From Pseudomonas baltica (GTDB lineage Bacteria; Pseudomonadota; Gammaproteobacteria; Pseudomonadales; Pseudomonadaceae): DNA of 64,000 nt. This document shows positions 52,633 to 62,054 of this stretch, piece by piece (the first letter of the stretch is position 1; each line of letters begins with the position of its first letter). The position numbers and the translations under genes were made by a program. The stretch is taken from the NCBI RefSeq assembly GCF_031880315.1, contig NZ_CP134771.1, positions 1,178,001 through 1,242,000 of the forward strand, given 5' to 3'. The notes beneath the pieces were generated by a model that was given only the letters and a program-made list of their open reading frames with translations, was not told where the DNA came from and ran no database searches.

Positions 52633-53144
52633 TCGTCGGCCAGTGCCTCGGCCTGCCACTTGTGCATGCGCACGCGGCAGTGCTTCATGGCATTGACGAT
52701 ATGCTTTTCGACCATGTGCCTGGAGACGTTGAGCCGCGCGGATATTTCCGGGTGCGACAGGCCTTCGAGCTTGCGCAGCAGGAAGCACTGGCGACAGGGC
52801 TCGCTGAGTTCGGCCAGGGCCCGCTGCAGCAGATCGAGATTCTCGTCATGCACCGAGCGGGTGTAGCTAGGTGCCTGAAAGAAGCGCTCGTCACGATCGA
52901 GGATATCCAGTGACTCACTGCGGCGCACACGGTTGCGCCGGTGACCGTCGACGATCAGGTTGATGGCAGTGCGATAGAGGAACGCCCGCGGATGAGTGAC
53001 TTGCGCGTCTTCGCGCAGTTCCAGGACCCGCACATAGGCGTCGTGGGCGACATCCTCGGCGGCGTGACGACTGCCCATGCGGGCGCTCAGATAGCCCACC
53101 AGCTCGCGGTAATAGTGTTCGAACAGCAGGCCTGGGGCAGACAT
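52620..53144 (-). CDS. fpvI: FpvI/FecI-like ECF sigma factor
   Basis: 174 residues from ATG 53144, with GGAAGG 8 nt upstream. Sigma region 2: LFEHYYRELVGYLSARMGSRHAAEDVAHDAYVR and PRAFLYRTAINLIVDGHRR; region 4: LSEPCRQCFLLRKLEGLSHPEISARLNVSRHMVEKHIVNAM, the pattern of FecI-type factors that drive TonB-dependent siderophore receptor genes. Paired with the FecR-like protein it is best read as FpvI; the receptor gene (fpvA) is not in this window. A Fur-box-like site lies upstream at 53221-53240. Confidence 0.82.
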   Translation of the reverse strand: MSAPGLLFEHYYRELVGYLSARMGSRHAAEDVAHDAYVRVLELREDAQVTHPRAFLYRTAINLIVDGHRRNRVRRSESLDILDRDERFFQAPSYTRSVHDENLDLLQRALAELSEPCRQCFLLRKLEGLSHPEISARLNVSRHMVEKHIVNAMKHCRVRMHKWQAEALADDQGA

Positions 53145-53220
53145 CGACAAAGCCTTCCTTGCAAGTGAGATCCTGGGAGAAACGCCATGCAGGCTAAATG
53201 ATAGCTTGCAAGGAATCTAA

Positions 53221-53240
53221 ATTATAATAATTCTCATCAA
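53221..53240. promoter_or_regulatory. Fur-box-like site between fpvI and pvdR
   Basis: Read on the minus strand it is TTGATGAGAATTATTATAAT, similar to Pseudomonas Fur sites (AATGAGAATNATTATTATT). It lies 77 bp upstream of fpvI and 139 bp from pvdR; iron repression of fpvI is the simpler reading because pvdR has its own IS box. Confidence 0.65.
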
Positions 53241-53289
53241 GTTTAAAGCTGCCGTTACATCTTTGCCGGAATCGACCCCCTCGTGCGTC

Positions 53290-53313
53290 TAAATTTCCCA
53301 GCACTGCTCTCGT
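53290..53313 (+). promoter_or_regulatory. PvdS (IS-box) promoter of pvdRT-opmQ
   Basis: TAAAT (53290-53294), 16 bp, CGT (53311-53313). It lies 66 bp before the pvdR ATG and inside the longer upstream frame, which therefore cannot be the start of pvdR. Confidence 0.88.
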
Positions 53314-53378
53314 CTACTCGACAGCCTCGCGCGCTGCTCCGAGTAGACGGCGTTACCCTCCACCGGCCGGAACCCTGC

Positions 53379-54572
53379 ATGACTTCCCCTCGCCTGACTC
53401 GCCGTGTCGTCACCGTCTTACTGTGCCTGATCCCCGTGGCCGCGCTGGCGGCCTGGCGGCTGCTGCCCGAAGAGGCCGCGCAACGGCCTTTCGTCAGCGT
53501 CACCCGCGGTAATATCGAATCCAGCGTCACTGCCCTGGGCACCCTGCAGCCGCGCCAATATGTGGATGTGGGCGCCCAAGCCTCGGGGCAGATCCGCAAC
53601 CTGCATGTCGAGGTCGGCGACACGGTCAAGCAAGGCCAGTTGCTGGTCGAGATCGACCCTTCCACTCAGCAAGCCACCCTGGATGCCGGCCGCTACGCCA
53701 TCGACACCCTCAAGGCCCAGGTCAAGCAGCAACGCGCCGAGCACCTGCTGGCCGAACAACAACTGCGCCGTCAGCAACGCATGGTCAGCGATGGCGCGAC
53801 CCGCGACGAAGACGTGCAGACCGCTCAGGCCAAGGTGCTGACCACTCAGGCGCAGATCGACATGTTCCAGGCGCAGATTCTCCAGGCCCAGGCCAACCTG
53901 CGCAGCGCGGAGGCCGAACTCGGCTACACGCGCATCTATGCGCCCATGAGCGGCACCGTGGTCGCTGTCGATGCGCGTGAAGGCCAGACCCTCAACGCCC
54001 AGCAGCGCACGCCGCTGATACTGCGCATCGCCAGGCTGTCGCCGATGACCGTGTGGGCTGAGGTGTCGGAGGCCGATATCGGCCAGGTCAAGGCCGGCAT
54101 GCAGGCCTACTTCACCACCTTGAGTGGCGGCGGGCGGCGCTGGACCAGCACCGTGCGGCAGATCCTGCCTATCCCGCCCAAACCCCTCGACCAGTTGAGC
54201 CAGGGCGGTGGCAGCCCGGTCGCCGCCGCGGGCAACTCCAGCAGCGGGGGGAGCAGCGGCGGCGGCCGCGTGGTGCTCTACACTGTGCTGCTGGACGTGG
54301 ACAACACCGACAACGCGCTGATGGCGGACATGACCGCTCAGGTATTTTTCGTCAACGCCAGCGCGCAAAACGTGCTGACCGCCCCCATCGCCGCCTTCGA
54401 AGGGCCGGGCAATAGCGAGGGCAAGCAACAGGTGCAAGTGCTCGCCGCCAACGGCCAGGTCGAGCGCCGCCAGGTGCACACCGGCATAAGCGACCGCCTG
54501 CGCATCCAGATCCTCGACGGCTTGGCCGAGGGTGACAAATTGCTGGTCAACCCTGCCGGCAGCGGTGGCTGA
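53379..54572 (+). CDS. pvdR: PvdR, periplasmic adaptor of the pyoverdine exporter
   Basis: 397-residue MacA-type membrane-fusion protein. N-terminal anchor VVTVLLCLIPVAALAAW, then the lipoyl half VDVGAQASGQIRNLHVEVGDTVKQGQLL, a coiled-coil hairpin rich in Gln (about 100-165), the second lipoyl half IYAPMSGTVVAVDAREGQTL, a beta-barrel and a C-terminal membrane-proximal domain. A Gly/Ser-rich loop GNSSSGGSSGGGR near 285 is unusually flexible. It links PvdT to OpmQ to export or recycle pyoverdine from the periplasm. ATG 53379 fits the promoter and the signal anchor. Confidence 0.92.
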   Translation: MTSPRLTRRVVTVLLCLIPVAALAAWRLLPEEAAQRPFVSVTRGNIESSVTALGTLQPRQYVDVGAQASGQIRNLHVEVGDTVKQGQLLVEIDPSTQQATLDAGRYAIDTLKAQVKQQRAEHLLAEQQLRRQQRMVSDGATRDEDVQTAQAKVLTTQAQIDMFQAQILQAQANLRSAEAELGYTRIYAPMSGTVVAVDAREGQTLNAQQRTPLILRIARLSPMTVWAEVSEADIGQVKAGMQAYFTTLSGGGRRWTSTVRQILPIPPKPLDQLSQGGGSPVAAAGNSSSGGSSGGGRVVLYTVLLDVDNTDNALMADMTAQVFFVNASAQNVLTAPIAAFEGPGNSEGKQQVQVLAANGQVERRQVHTGISDRLRIQILDGLAEGDKLLVNPAGSGG

Positions 54573-56541
54573 ATGAACACGCCCCTGATCGAACTGCGCG
54601 GCATCCGCAAATCCTATGGCGGCGGCGACAGCCCGCAGGTCGATGTGCTGCGCGGCATCGACCTGGCCATCCATGCCGGCGAATTCATCGCCGTCGTCGG
54701 CACCTCGGGCTCGGGCAAATCGACGCTGATGAACATTCTCGGCTGCCTCGACCGGCCCAGCGCCGGAGAGTACCGTTTTGCCGGCGAAGACGTCGCCGGC
54801 TTCAATAACGACGAACTGGCCTGGCTGCGCCGCGAGGCGTTCGGCTTCGTGTTTCAGGGCTACCACCTGATTCCCTCGGCCTCGGCCCAGGAAAACGTCG
54901 AGATGCCCGCCATCTACGCCGGTACCCCCCGCCGGCCCGCGCGCCGCACGCGCCACCGCGCTGCTGCAACGCCTGGGCCTGGGCGAGCGCACCGGCAACC
55001 GTCCGCGGCAGTTGTCCGGCGGCCAGCAACAACGCGTGTCGATCGCCCGCGCCTTGATGAACGGCGGTCACATCATCCTCGCCGACGAGCCCACCGGCGC
55101 CCTCGACAGCCACAGCGGCGCCGAAGTGATGAACCTGCTCGACGAGCTCGCAGGCCTTGGCCACGTGGTGATATTGATTACCCACGACCGCGACGTCGCC
55201 GCCCGCGCCCAGCGCATCATCGAGGTCCGCGATGGCCAGGTGATCAGCGACAGTGGCGCCAGCCACACTGACCAGCCGCCGCCGGCCGGCGCACTGCAGG
55301 CCACCGATCTGCGCCAACGCCTGAGCGGCGCCAACAGCGACCACGGCGACTGGCTCGGTGAAACCCGTGACGCCCTGCATGCCGCCTGGCGAGTGATGTG
55401 GAGCAACCGCATGCGCACCGCGCTGACGCTGCTGGGGATCATCATCGGCGTGGCGTCGGTCGTGGTGATGCTGGCAGTCGGCGAAGGCAGCAAGCGCCAG
55501 GTAATGGCGCAGATGGGTGCGTTCGGCTCCAACATCATCTACATGAACGGCGCACCGCCGACGCCCCGCGCCCCGCCCGGCAATATCCGCCTCAGCGACA
55601 TCTCTGCGCTGGCCGAACTGCCCCAGGTGAAGAACATCATGCCGGCCATGATCGTGTCAGCGCAGGTGCGCTACGGCAACCGTGACATGAATTCGACCAT
55701 CGGCGGTTACAACCCGCAGTTCCCGACCTTGCTGAACTGGCCGGTGACCGAAGGCAATTTCTTCACCAACGCCGACATGGCCACCGCTGCCGCCGTGGCG
55801 GTGATCGGTTCAGAGGTGCGCAAGAAGCTGTTCATCGATGGCCAGGACCCGATCGGCCAATACATCCTGATCGAGAACGTGCCGTTCCAGGTTATCGGCG
55901 TGCTGGCCAGCAAAGGCTCCAGCGGCGCCAACCAGCGCAACGATCTGCGCATCGCCATCCCCTACTCGGCCGCGAGCATCCGCCTGGCCGGCACCGAATA
56001 CCCCGAGTACGTGATCATCGGCGCCGCCGACAGCACCCTGGTCAATGAAGCCGAGCAGGCGATCCGCAACCTCATGCTGCGCCTGCACAACGGCGTGCAC
56101 GACTTCGAGATCGACAACAGCGCGGCGATGATCCAGGCCGAGGCGCGCACTCGCAACGGCCTGTCGCTGATGCTTGGCGCCATCGCGGCGATCTCGTTGC
56201 TGGTGGGGGGGATCGGGGTGATGAACGTGATGCTCATGACCGTGCGCGAGCGCACCCGCGAGATCGGCATTCGTATCGCCACCGGGGCGCGCCAGCGCGA
56301 CATCCTGCGCCAGTTCCTGACCGAAGCCGTGGTGCTGTCGCTGGTCGGCGGGGTCATCGGCGTTGGCCTGGCGCTGCTGATCGGCGGGGCCCTGACGCTG
56401 GGCAATATCGCGGTCGTGTTTTCCGCGATGGCCATCCTCGGCGCCTTTGCCTGCTCGGTCGCCACCGGGGTGATCTTCGGCTTCATGCCCGCCCGCAAAG
56501 CCGCCCGCCTCGATCCTGTCGCCGCCCTGACCAGTGAATGA
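54573..56541 (+). pseudogene. pvdT: PvdT, MacB-type ABC exporter, frameshifted
   Basis: MacB-like ATPase/permease broken by a +1 shift. From ATG 54573 the frame has Walker [21 protein letters not shown] and the Q-loop GFVFQGYHL, then after [11 protein letters not shown] it leaves the family reading at a C6 tract (54925-54930) and ends at 55271. The correct reading resumes one base on ([20 protein letters not shown], then [19 protein letters not shown], Walker [13 protein letters not shown]-loop ITHDRD), followed by four helices and a MacB periplasmic domain to 56541. With five C instead of six the protein would be 655 residues. Sequencing error, true mutation or slippage cannot be separated by eye. 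Confidence 0.9.
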
Positions 56542-58064
56542 CCATGACTAAAGCTCCGTTGCTTCCTCTTCTAGTGTTGGTCGGCGCGTGCAGCCAGACG
56601 CCGACGCGGCTCGACAGCGACATTGCCACACCGCCGAGCTGGCAGAGCCCGGCGCGCGAGTGCGCCAGGGCGGCTGACAGCACGCCTGCGAACGCGCGCC
56701 AGCCCTGCGCCCGCAGCACCAGCGCCGCCAGCCCGCAGGCATCAGGCCGCCCCGAAACACAGCCCGGCCAGTCGGCAGACAACCGGCAATGGTGGACGCG
56801 TTTCGGCAGCCCGCAGCTGGTGCAGTTGATCGATCAGGCACGCTTGGGCAGCTACGACCTCAAGGCCGCCATGGCGCGGGTGCATCAGGCCCGCGCCGCA
56901 GTGCGTATCGCCGGCGGTACCTTGCTGCCCACGGTCGAGGGCGGTGCCGATGCCTACCGTCAGCGGCTGCTCAGGGGCCAGGGTTACAGCGAGCAGGACG
57001 CCTCGAGCAGCACGCGCACTTATCAGTATTTCGACACGACCCTGAGCGCCAGCTATGAGGTTGACTTCTGGGGCGGCAACGCTGCCGCTCGTGACAGCGC
57101 GCGGTTTGCTCTGCAGGCGAGCGCGTTCGATCGCGACACTCTGGAGCTGAGTCTGCTGGGCAGCGTCGCCGATACGTATGTCACCGCCCTCGCCGCCCGC
57201 GAGCAGGCACGCATCGCCGCGCTCAACCTGCACAACGCCGATGACCTGCTCAAGCTGGTGCGCAGTCGTTATCAGGCCGGTTCCGCGACTGCGCTGGAGC
57301 TGGCGCAGCAGCAGAGTCTGGTCGCCAATCAACAGCGCCAGTTGCCGCTGTATCAGCAACAGGCTGGCGATGCGTTGATCACCTTGGCGACCTTGCTCGG
57401 CTTGCCAGTCCAGCAGTTGCAGTTGAGCGAGCAAGGGTTCGAGCAACTGCAAGGCCCGAGTATCGACGCCGGCGTGCCCAGCCAGTTGCTGCGCCGCCGC
57501 CCGGACATCGCCAGCGCCGAGGCACGGTTGGCCGCTGCGCAGGCGGATGTCGCCGTCGCCCGCGCCGCGCTGTTCCCTAAACTGACCCTTACGGCGAGCC
57601 TTGCCACCGGCGACCGCCAGGCCATGGATCTGCTGCGCAATCCCGCGCTCAACCTCGGTGCAGGGCTGACGGCGCCGATCTTCAACAACGGCCGATTGCG
57701 CGCAGGGCGGGACCAGGCCGTCGCGCGTCAGGATGAACTGCTCGAAGCCTATCGCGGCGTGTTGATCACCAGCTTTGGTGAAGTCGAAAAGGCGCTGAAC
57801 AGCATCGATGGTCTGGATCGCCAGACACGTTGGCAGGCAGAGGAACTTGACCAGGCACAGCGCGCCCTCGACTTGGCCCAGAGCCGTTATCGAGCAGGCG
57901 CCGAAGACCTGCTCACCGTGCTGGATGCACAACGCAGTCTGTATGGTGCGCAGGCTGAGCGAGTGCAGTTGCGTCAGCAGCGGTTGCAGGCCAGCGTGGC
58001 GCTGTACAAGGCGCTGGGGGGAGGCTGGGATGATCAGTCGGTGGCAACGACCAGGGCGGATTAG
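56538..58064 (+). CDS. opmQ: OpmQ, outer-membrane channel of PvdRT-OpmQ
   Basis: 508-residue TolC/OprM-family lipoprotein. Signal ends at a lipobox LVGAC near residue 18. The two OEP repeats are clear ([30 protein letters not shown] near 97 and [20 protein letters not shown], then the second-half [21 protein letters not shown] near 455). Residues about 35-80 form a Ser/Ala/Arg-rich insertion with two extra Cys not typical of the family. Start overlaps the pvdT stop (ATGA), so it is translated with it; polarity from the pvdT frameshift is possible. Confidence 0.9.
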   Translation: MTMTKAPLLPLLVLVGACSQTPTRLDSDIATPPSWQSPARECARAADSTPANARQPCARSTSAASPQASGRPETQPGQSADNRQWWTRFGSPQLVQLIDQARLGSYDLKAAMARVHQARAAVRIAGGTLLPTVEGGADAYRQRLLRGQGYSEQDASSSTRTYQYFDTTLSASYEVDFWGGNAAARDSARFALQASAFDRDTLELSLLGSVADTYVTALAAREQARIAALNLHNADDLLKLVRSRYQAGSATALELAQQQSLVANQQRQLPLYQQQAGDALITLATLLGLPVQQLQLSEQGFEQLQGPSIDAGVPSQLLRRRPDIASAEARLAAAQADVAVARAALFPKLTLTASLATGDRQAMDLLRNPALNLGAGLTAPIFNNGRLRAGRDQAVARQDELLEAYRGVLITSFGEVEKALNSIDGLDRQTRWQAEELDQAQRALDLAQSRYRAGAEDLLTVLDAQRSLYGAQAERVQLRQQRLQASVALYKALGGGWDDQSVATTRAD

Positions 58065-58206
58065 GCTACGGGGAGCGGCTCGGGTTTGCGGTTTGGGTAA
58101 GGATCAGAGACATGATCGGGGGGCGGAAAAGCTCAACGGCTCAACAGCAGTAAAGCGCGACAGCTTGAAAGCGGGTTTGCGGCGACGCGGATTTTTGTGT
58201 ATGGCC

Positions 58207-58420
58207 CTGCTTGCTCTGGGTCTGTGTGGCGAGCCCTTTCGTTTGGCCCCTCGCTGAGGCTCGGGGTACCCGCACTCCGACGCACTGAAGCTGGGTCCGC
58301 CGCACAAGCGCCATCCATGGCGCAGCACGGCTCCCCCGACATCCTGTCCGGGGCCCCAGCTTCAGCACGCCGGAGTGCGGCCTGCTCGAGGGGCTCGCCA
58401 CACAGCCCCGGAGCAAGCAG
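58207..58420. repeat. 214-bp imperfect palindrome (element 1)
   Basis: Outer arms 58207-58236 and 58391-58420 pair over 30 bp with two mismatches; inner blocks (GCACTCCG/CGGAGTGC and CTGAAGCTGGG/CCCAGCTTCAG) also pair, giving a nearly continuous hairpin. It carries a core CGCCATCCATGGCG next to CTCCCCCGACATCCTGTC that recurs inverted in the 58561-58788 element. The whole 58065-58888 gap holds no credible gene; both elements fill it. Confidence 0.88.
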
Positions 58421-58461
58421 GACCAAACGAGATCTGAAGAGCAAAAGCGTTCAAGCTTTTT

Positions 58462-58532
58462 GAGCTGTTGGCTTCAAAGATCGTGCAGGCGCTGCCTGCT
58501 GGAAAATAGAAAAGCCTCAGAGCCAACAGCTC
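58462..58532. repeat. 12-bp inverted repeat between the two large palindromes
   Basis: GAGCTGTTGGCT (58462-58473) and AGCCAACAGCTC (58521-58532) pair perfectly around 47 bp containing CAGGCGCTGCCTG. The stretch separates elements 1 and 2. Confidence 0.75.
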
Positions 58533-58560
58533 TCCATTTCAACATTCACCGCAATTCTCG

Positions 58561-58788
58561 ACGTTCTGCTTTCGAATCGGCCTTGGGGGTGCCGCCCGTT
58601 TCCAGCAGGCCGTGCGCAGGTGCCTGAAAACAGGGGCCCCCGACAGGATGTCGGGGGAGCCGCACTGCGCCATGGATGGCGCGTGTGCGGCGTACCCTGT
58701 TCTCAGCACCTGCGCACGGGCACCCCGAGCCTTGGCGAGGGGCCAAATGGTGGGCGGCACCCCCAAGGCCGATTCGAAAGCAGAACGT
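58561..58788. repeat. 228-bp palindrome with perfect 37-bp ends (element 2)
   Basis: Terminal arms 58561-58597 and 58752-58788 are perfect complements over 37 bp. Inner segments CGTGCGCAGGTGC and GCACCTGCGCACG also pair, and the middle contains GCCCCCGACAGGATGTCGGGGG and CGCCATGGATGGCG. It is related to element 1 only through the central core, present in the opposite orientation. No open frame of note; behaves like a non-autonomous element or a structured RNA. Confidence 0.9.
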
Positions 58789-58888
58789 GCACCAATCGAA
58801 AAAACACCTAGGCCTCCGATCTTGATTTGAGCACGAGCACGAGCACGAGCACGAACCCGAACCGCAACCGCAGCTCACTACCCTGGCC

Positions 58889-60508
58889 TCATAGATGATC
58901 CTTGCTCGGCCCTGCTGCCAGATAACGACCGTACCAGGGCCGACGCGGCACCCGTCCAGACAACCGCTCTGCCTCTTCATCAGCGCTGAAAATCATCTGC
59001 AATGCCAGCTTCATGGTCTCGACATCCAACTGATCGCTACCGCCACCATTACCCATCCCCCAGGCCCCACACCCCTCCCTGGAAGGCCCCAGCCACGGCT
59101 CGGCCACCCGCACCCATGGCCCCGGAGCAAACCACGGAATCCCGTTCACGGTCTTGTGCCGCACCTCGCCGGGATGCGCCTGCTGATGGGCCAGAAACCA
59201 GTCATCCAGACGATCATCGATCCAGCCGTGAAACGCCCAGAACACCGGGTTCACATGGGACGAAAACGGGTCGCCGAGAAAATCGTTATCCGCGCCAAAC
59301 CAGCGCTCGGCGAAATCATCGGGCCGCCGCGCATACACCATCGGATACCCCGAATCCGGATCACGCCCCAGCGCCGCCCAGCGCATGTGCAGCCAGTCAT
59401 GAATCCCCAGCTCGATACGCGATCCCAGCTCGCCCAGGCACAAGGTACTGAGGTATTGCGGGTCGTGCAGTTGCGCCTCCCATAGCTGAAAGTTCGCGTA
59501 CAGCCCATCGGCGCTTTTGATGTAGTACAGCCACTGATTGAAATGCTCATCGTCTTCGGCCACCCAACTGGGCGGCACGCTATAGCCGTTGCGATTACTC
59601 AGATAATCGACAAAGGCCGGAACCCCCTGACCAATGGCCGGACGCGGCGGCGGGATGCTCGTCCATGAACGCAAATCCTGCACCTGCCGCACGCCATGCA
59701 GCATGTGCCGGTGCATGAACAAAAAGTCCTCACCCGAGCCATTGCGATGCCGATCATGGCCACGCGCATTGCGCTCTTTGCCCGGCACCCCGACCTGCCA
59801 GCCCAAAGCGCGAATGGACTGGCGTCTTGAGGCGTCGATACGGTGCCAGCGATCGCGGCTGGCATGCCACAGCTGGTGAAAATAACGGCGCTCGGGGGAG
59901 ATCAGATCCTCATGCAACGCAGGCACATACGCCAAGCGCTCACGGGCCTGAACGAAGTGGCGGCGTACCACCACAAACCGCGCGCGCGGTCCGGAATAGC
60001 CTGCCTGGGTACCGGCGACACGCACTTCACCACTGATGGTCGCGCCACCGCCGCCCTCGCTCCACACGCCCCAGATCTCGTCCAGCACGGCTTCGCAATC
60101 GTAGGCCTGGCCCGATGGCGCGATCAGCTTCCAGCGCACGCTGGGCAGCTGTTCGGCCTCAAGCCGCCCATACACCTGCAAGCCATCATCGCCATAAGGC
60201 GCACGCCCCAGATAACCGCACACGGCGCGGGCGTTCTGGCCAACATCGAGGATCAGCTCCAGCGGCTGCGCCAGCTCCGGCAACTGCTGCGTATCGCCCA
60301 GCAGCTGCCAGTCCCAGATGCCCACCAGGCGCTCGCCCAGCAAGGCATTGGGCACATCGGCCACCGGTACGCCAGGCTCGTCGGAGCTCAGCTCGGCCTC
60401 CTGTGCCTGCTGATATTCCTGCCATTGCTGGCGGGCCGCAAAGCCTGCCGGCAGCACTGCACCAGCGGCCACCAGGCCGGCCAGCATCCTTCGACGCGAC
60501 ACCTTCAT
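58889..60508 (-). CDS. pvdP: PvdP, tyrosinase-like ferribactin maturation enzyme
   Basis: 539 residues with a Tat signal MKVSRRRMLAGLVAAGAVLP (twin Arg). A beta-barrel N-terminal domain (about 45-180) is followed by a copper tyrosinase-like domain: HQLWHASRDRWHR near 215, FLFMHRHMLHGVRQ near 266 and NPVFWAFHGWIDDRLDDW near 428 carry the His ligands of CuA and CuB. PvdP oxidises the D-Tyr-derived ring of ferribactin to form the chromophore in the periplasm. Its IS box is at 60543-60566, divergent from pvdM. Confidence 0.92.
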   Translation of the reverse strand: MKVSRRRMLAGLVAAGAVLPAGFAARQQWQEYQQAQEAELSSDEPGVPVADVPNALLGERLVGIWDWQLLGDTQQLPELAQPLELILDVGQNARAVCGYLGRAPYGDDGLQVYGRLEAEQLPSVRWKLIAPSGQAYDCEAVLDEIWGVWSEGGGGATISGEVRVAGTQAGYSGPRARFVVVRRHFVQARERLAYVPALHEDLISPERRYFHQLWHASRDRWHRIDASRRQSIRALGWQVGVPGKERNARGHDRHRNGSGEDFLFMHRHMLHGVRQVQDLRSWTSIPPPRPAIGQGVPAFVDYLSNRNGYSVPPSWVAEDDEHFNQWLYYIKSADGLYANFQLWEAQLHDPQYLSTLCLGELGSRIELGIHDWLHMRWAALGRDPDSGYPMVYARRPDDFAERWFGADNDFLGDPFSSHVNPVFWAFHGWIDDRLDDWFLAHQQAHPGEVRHKTVNGIPWFAPGPWVRVAEPWLGPSREGCGAWGMGNGGGSDQLDVETMKLALQMIFSADEEAERLSGRVPRRPWYGRYLAAGPSKDHL

Positions 60509-60542
60509 CCACTGTACTCATGACGTGACTACTGCAGCGAAA

Positions 60543-60566
60543 ACGAATGGTTGCCGGGGCGATTTA
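60543..60566 (-). promoter_or_regulatory. PvdS (IS-box) promoter of pvdP
   Basis: Minus-strand TAAAT (60566-60562), 16 bp, CGT (60545-60543). Back-to-back with the pvdM box, 9 bp apart. Confidence 0.88.
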
Positions 60567-60575
60567 GCGCGGCGG

Positions 60576-60599
60576 TAAATTCTCTGTGAGTCGGCTCGT
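60576..60599 (+). promoter_or_regulatory. PvdS (IS-box) promoter of pvdMO and the aminotransferase gene
   Basis: TAAAT (60576-60580), 16 bp, CGT (60597-60599), about 65 bp before the pvdM ATG; it overlaps the longer upstream frame and so supports the start at 60664. Confidence 0.88.
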
Positions 60600-60663
60600 T
60601 TCACCCAGACAGTTCCGACGGCGCCGCTGTAGAGCGCGGTCGCACAAACGGGTCGAGACAGTC

Positions 60664-62046
60664 ATGACGAAACACCCTCAGCAATCGCGTAAATGGCCCT
60701 ATGCCGTGGCATTGATCATCCTGCTGGCGCTGGTCGGCGGCGCAGGTGCCTGGTGGTACTGGGTGTACCGCGAAGCGCATCCCTATAGCCGCGAGATAGA
60801 ACAGCGTGCAAACGCCTTGCAAGCGCGCATCCTCAGCCTCGACGGCCACCTCGACGTCCCGCTGAGCTACGGCAGCGACGGCGAGGAAGCCAACCGCGAC
60901 GGCCCGACCCAGTTCGATCTGGTCAAGGCCGGCAAAAGCCGCCTGCGCGGCGCCTCGATCGCCCTCTGGTCGTGGCCCGAATTCTGGAGCGGCCCCAACT
61001 GGCCGCACCGCCCCACCGGCGGTTTCCAGGCGGCCATGGCCAACGAGCTGGAGGTGCGCTACCGCATCATCACCAGCATCGCCAAGGACTTCCCCGACCA
61101 GGCCGGCATCGCCTACACCCCCGCCGACTTCCGCCGCCTGGCTGCCGAGGGCAAGTTCGCCATCGTCCTGAGCATGCTCAACGCCGCCCCGCTGGGCGAC
61201 GACATCGACCAGCTCGACCTCTGGGCGGCTCGCGGTGTGCGGGTATTCGGCCCGGGGTACGTGGGCAACAACAGCTGGACCGACTCGGCGCGGCCGCTGC
61301 CCTTCCTCGGCGATTCGGTCGATCCGCTGGGCGGCCTCTCCGACCTTGGCCGGCGCGCCGTAACCCGGCTCAATGACCTGGGCGTGGTCATCGACGTCGC
61401 GCAGATGTCCAGTCAGGCCCTGACCCAGGTCACGCACCTGAGCCGCGCCCCGGTGCTGGTCTCGCACACCGGCGTGCAAGGCTTGATGGACATCCGCCGC
61501 AACCTCAGCGACGCGGATCTGGCCAACATCAAGGCCACCGACGGCCTGGTCAACATCGTCGCCTACTCCAAATACCTCAAGCCGTTCTCCCGCGCGACCA
61601 TCGCCAAAATGAACGAGCTGCGCGCCCGCTATCACCTGCCCGACGTGCAGAACCAGACACAGATGGGCACCACCACCGACCCGGTATTCTCGATCTGGTC
61701 AGAGAAGAAGTTCGGCGAATACCTCACGCCCTTCTACGACATCCTGCGCCAGGAGCCCGAAGCGACCCTGAGCGACTACGTCGACTCCATCGACTACACG
61801 GTAAAGAAAATCGGCATCGACCACGTCGGCATCAGCTCCGACTTCAACGATGGCGGCGGCGTGATCGGCTGGCAGAACAGCAGCGAGAACCGCAACGTCA
61901 CCGCCGAGCTGATCCAGCGCGGCTACTCCGACGAAGACATCGCCAAGCTCTGGGGCGCCAACTTCCTGCGCGTGTGGGAGGCCACCCAACAGGCCGCCAG
62001 GCCCGCCGAGGCAACACCCGCCAACCCTGTCGTCCAACACCCTTAA
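60664..62046 (+). CDS. pvdM: PvdM, periplasmic dipeptidase-family protein
   Basis: 460 residues from ATG 60664. An N-terminal anchor (WPYAVALIILLALVGGAGAWWYW) places it at the periplasmic face. It matches the renal dipeptidase family (M19): the metal motif LDGHLDVPLSY near 60, then VIDVAQMSSQALTQVT, VLVSHTGVQG and HVGISSDFNDGGG. Needed for pyoverdine chromophore maturation; peptidase activity in the pathway is not established. First of the pvdM-pvdO-aminotransferase operon. Confidence 0.9.
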   Translation: MTKHPQQSRKWPYAVALIILLALVGGAGAWWYWVYREAHPYSREIEQRANALQARILSLDGHLDVPLSYGSDGEEANRDGPTQFDLVKAGKSRLRGASIALWSWPEFWSGPNWPHRPTGGFQAAMANELEVRYRIITSIAKDFPDQAGIAYTPADFRRLAAEGKFAIVLSMLNAAPLGDDIDQLDLWAARGVRVFGPGYVGNNSWTDSARPLPFLGDSVDPLGGLSDLGRRAVTRLNDLGVVIDVAQMSSQALTQVTHLSRAPVLVSHTGVQGLMDIRRNLSDADLANIKATDGLVNIVAYSKYLKPFSRATIAKMNELRARYHLPDVQNQTQMGTTTDPVFSIWSEKKFGEYLTPFYDILRQEPEATLSDYVDSIDYTVKKIGIDHVGISSDFNDGGGVIGWQNSSENRNVTAELIQRGYSDEDIAKLWGANFLRVWEATQQAARPAEATPANPVVQHP

Positions 62047-62054
62047 GGACCCTC

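Noticed and set aside
58065..58888. Small open frames in the opmQ-pvdP gap
   Set aside because: All are short, run on both strands through the palindromes, and lack ribosome sites or recognisable motifs.
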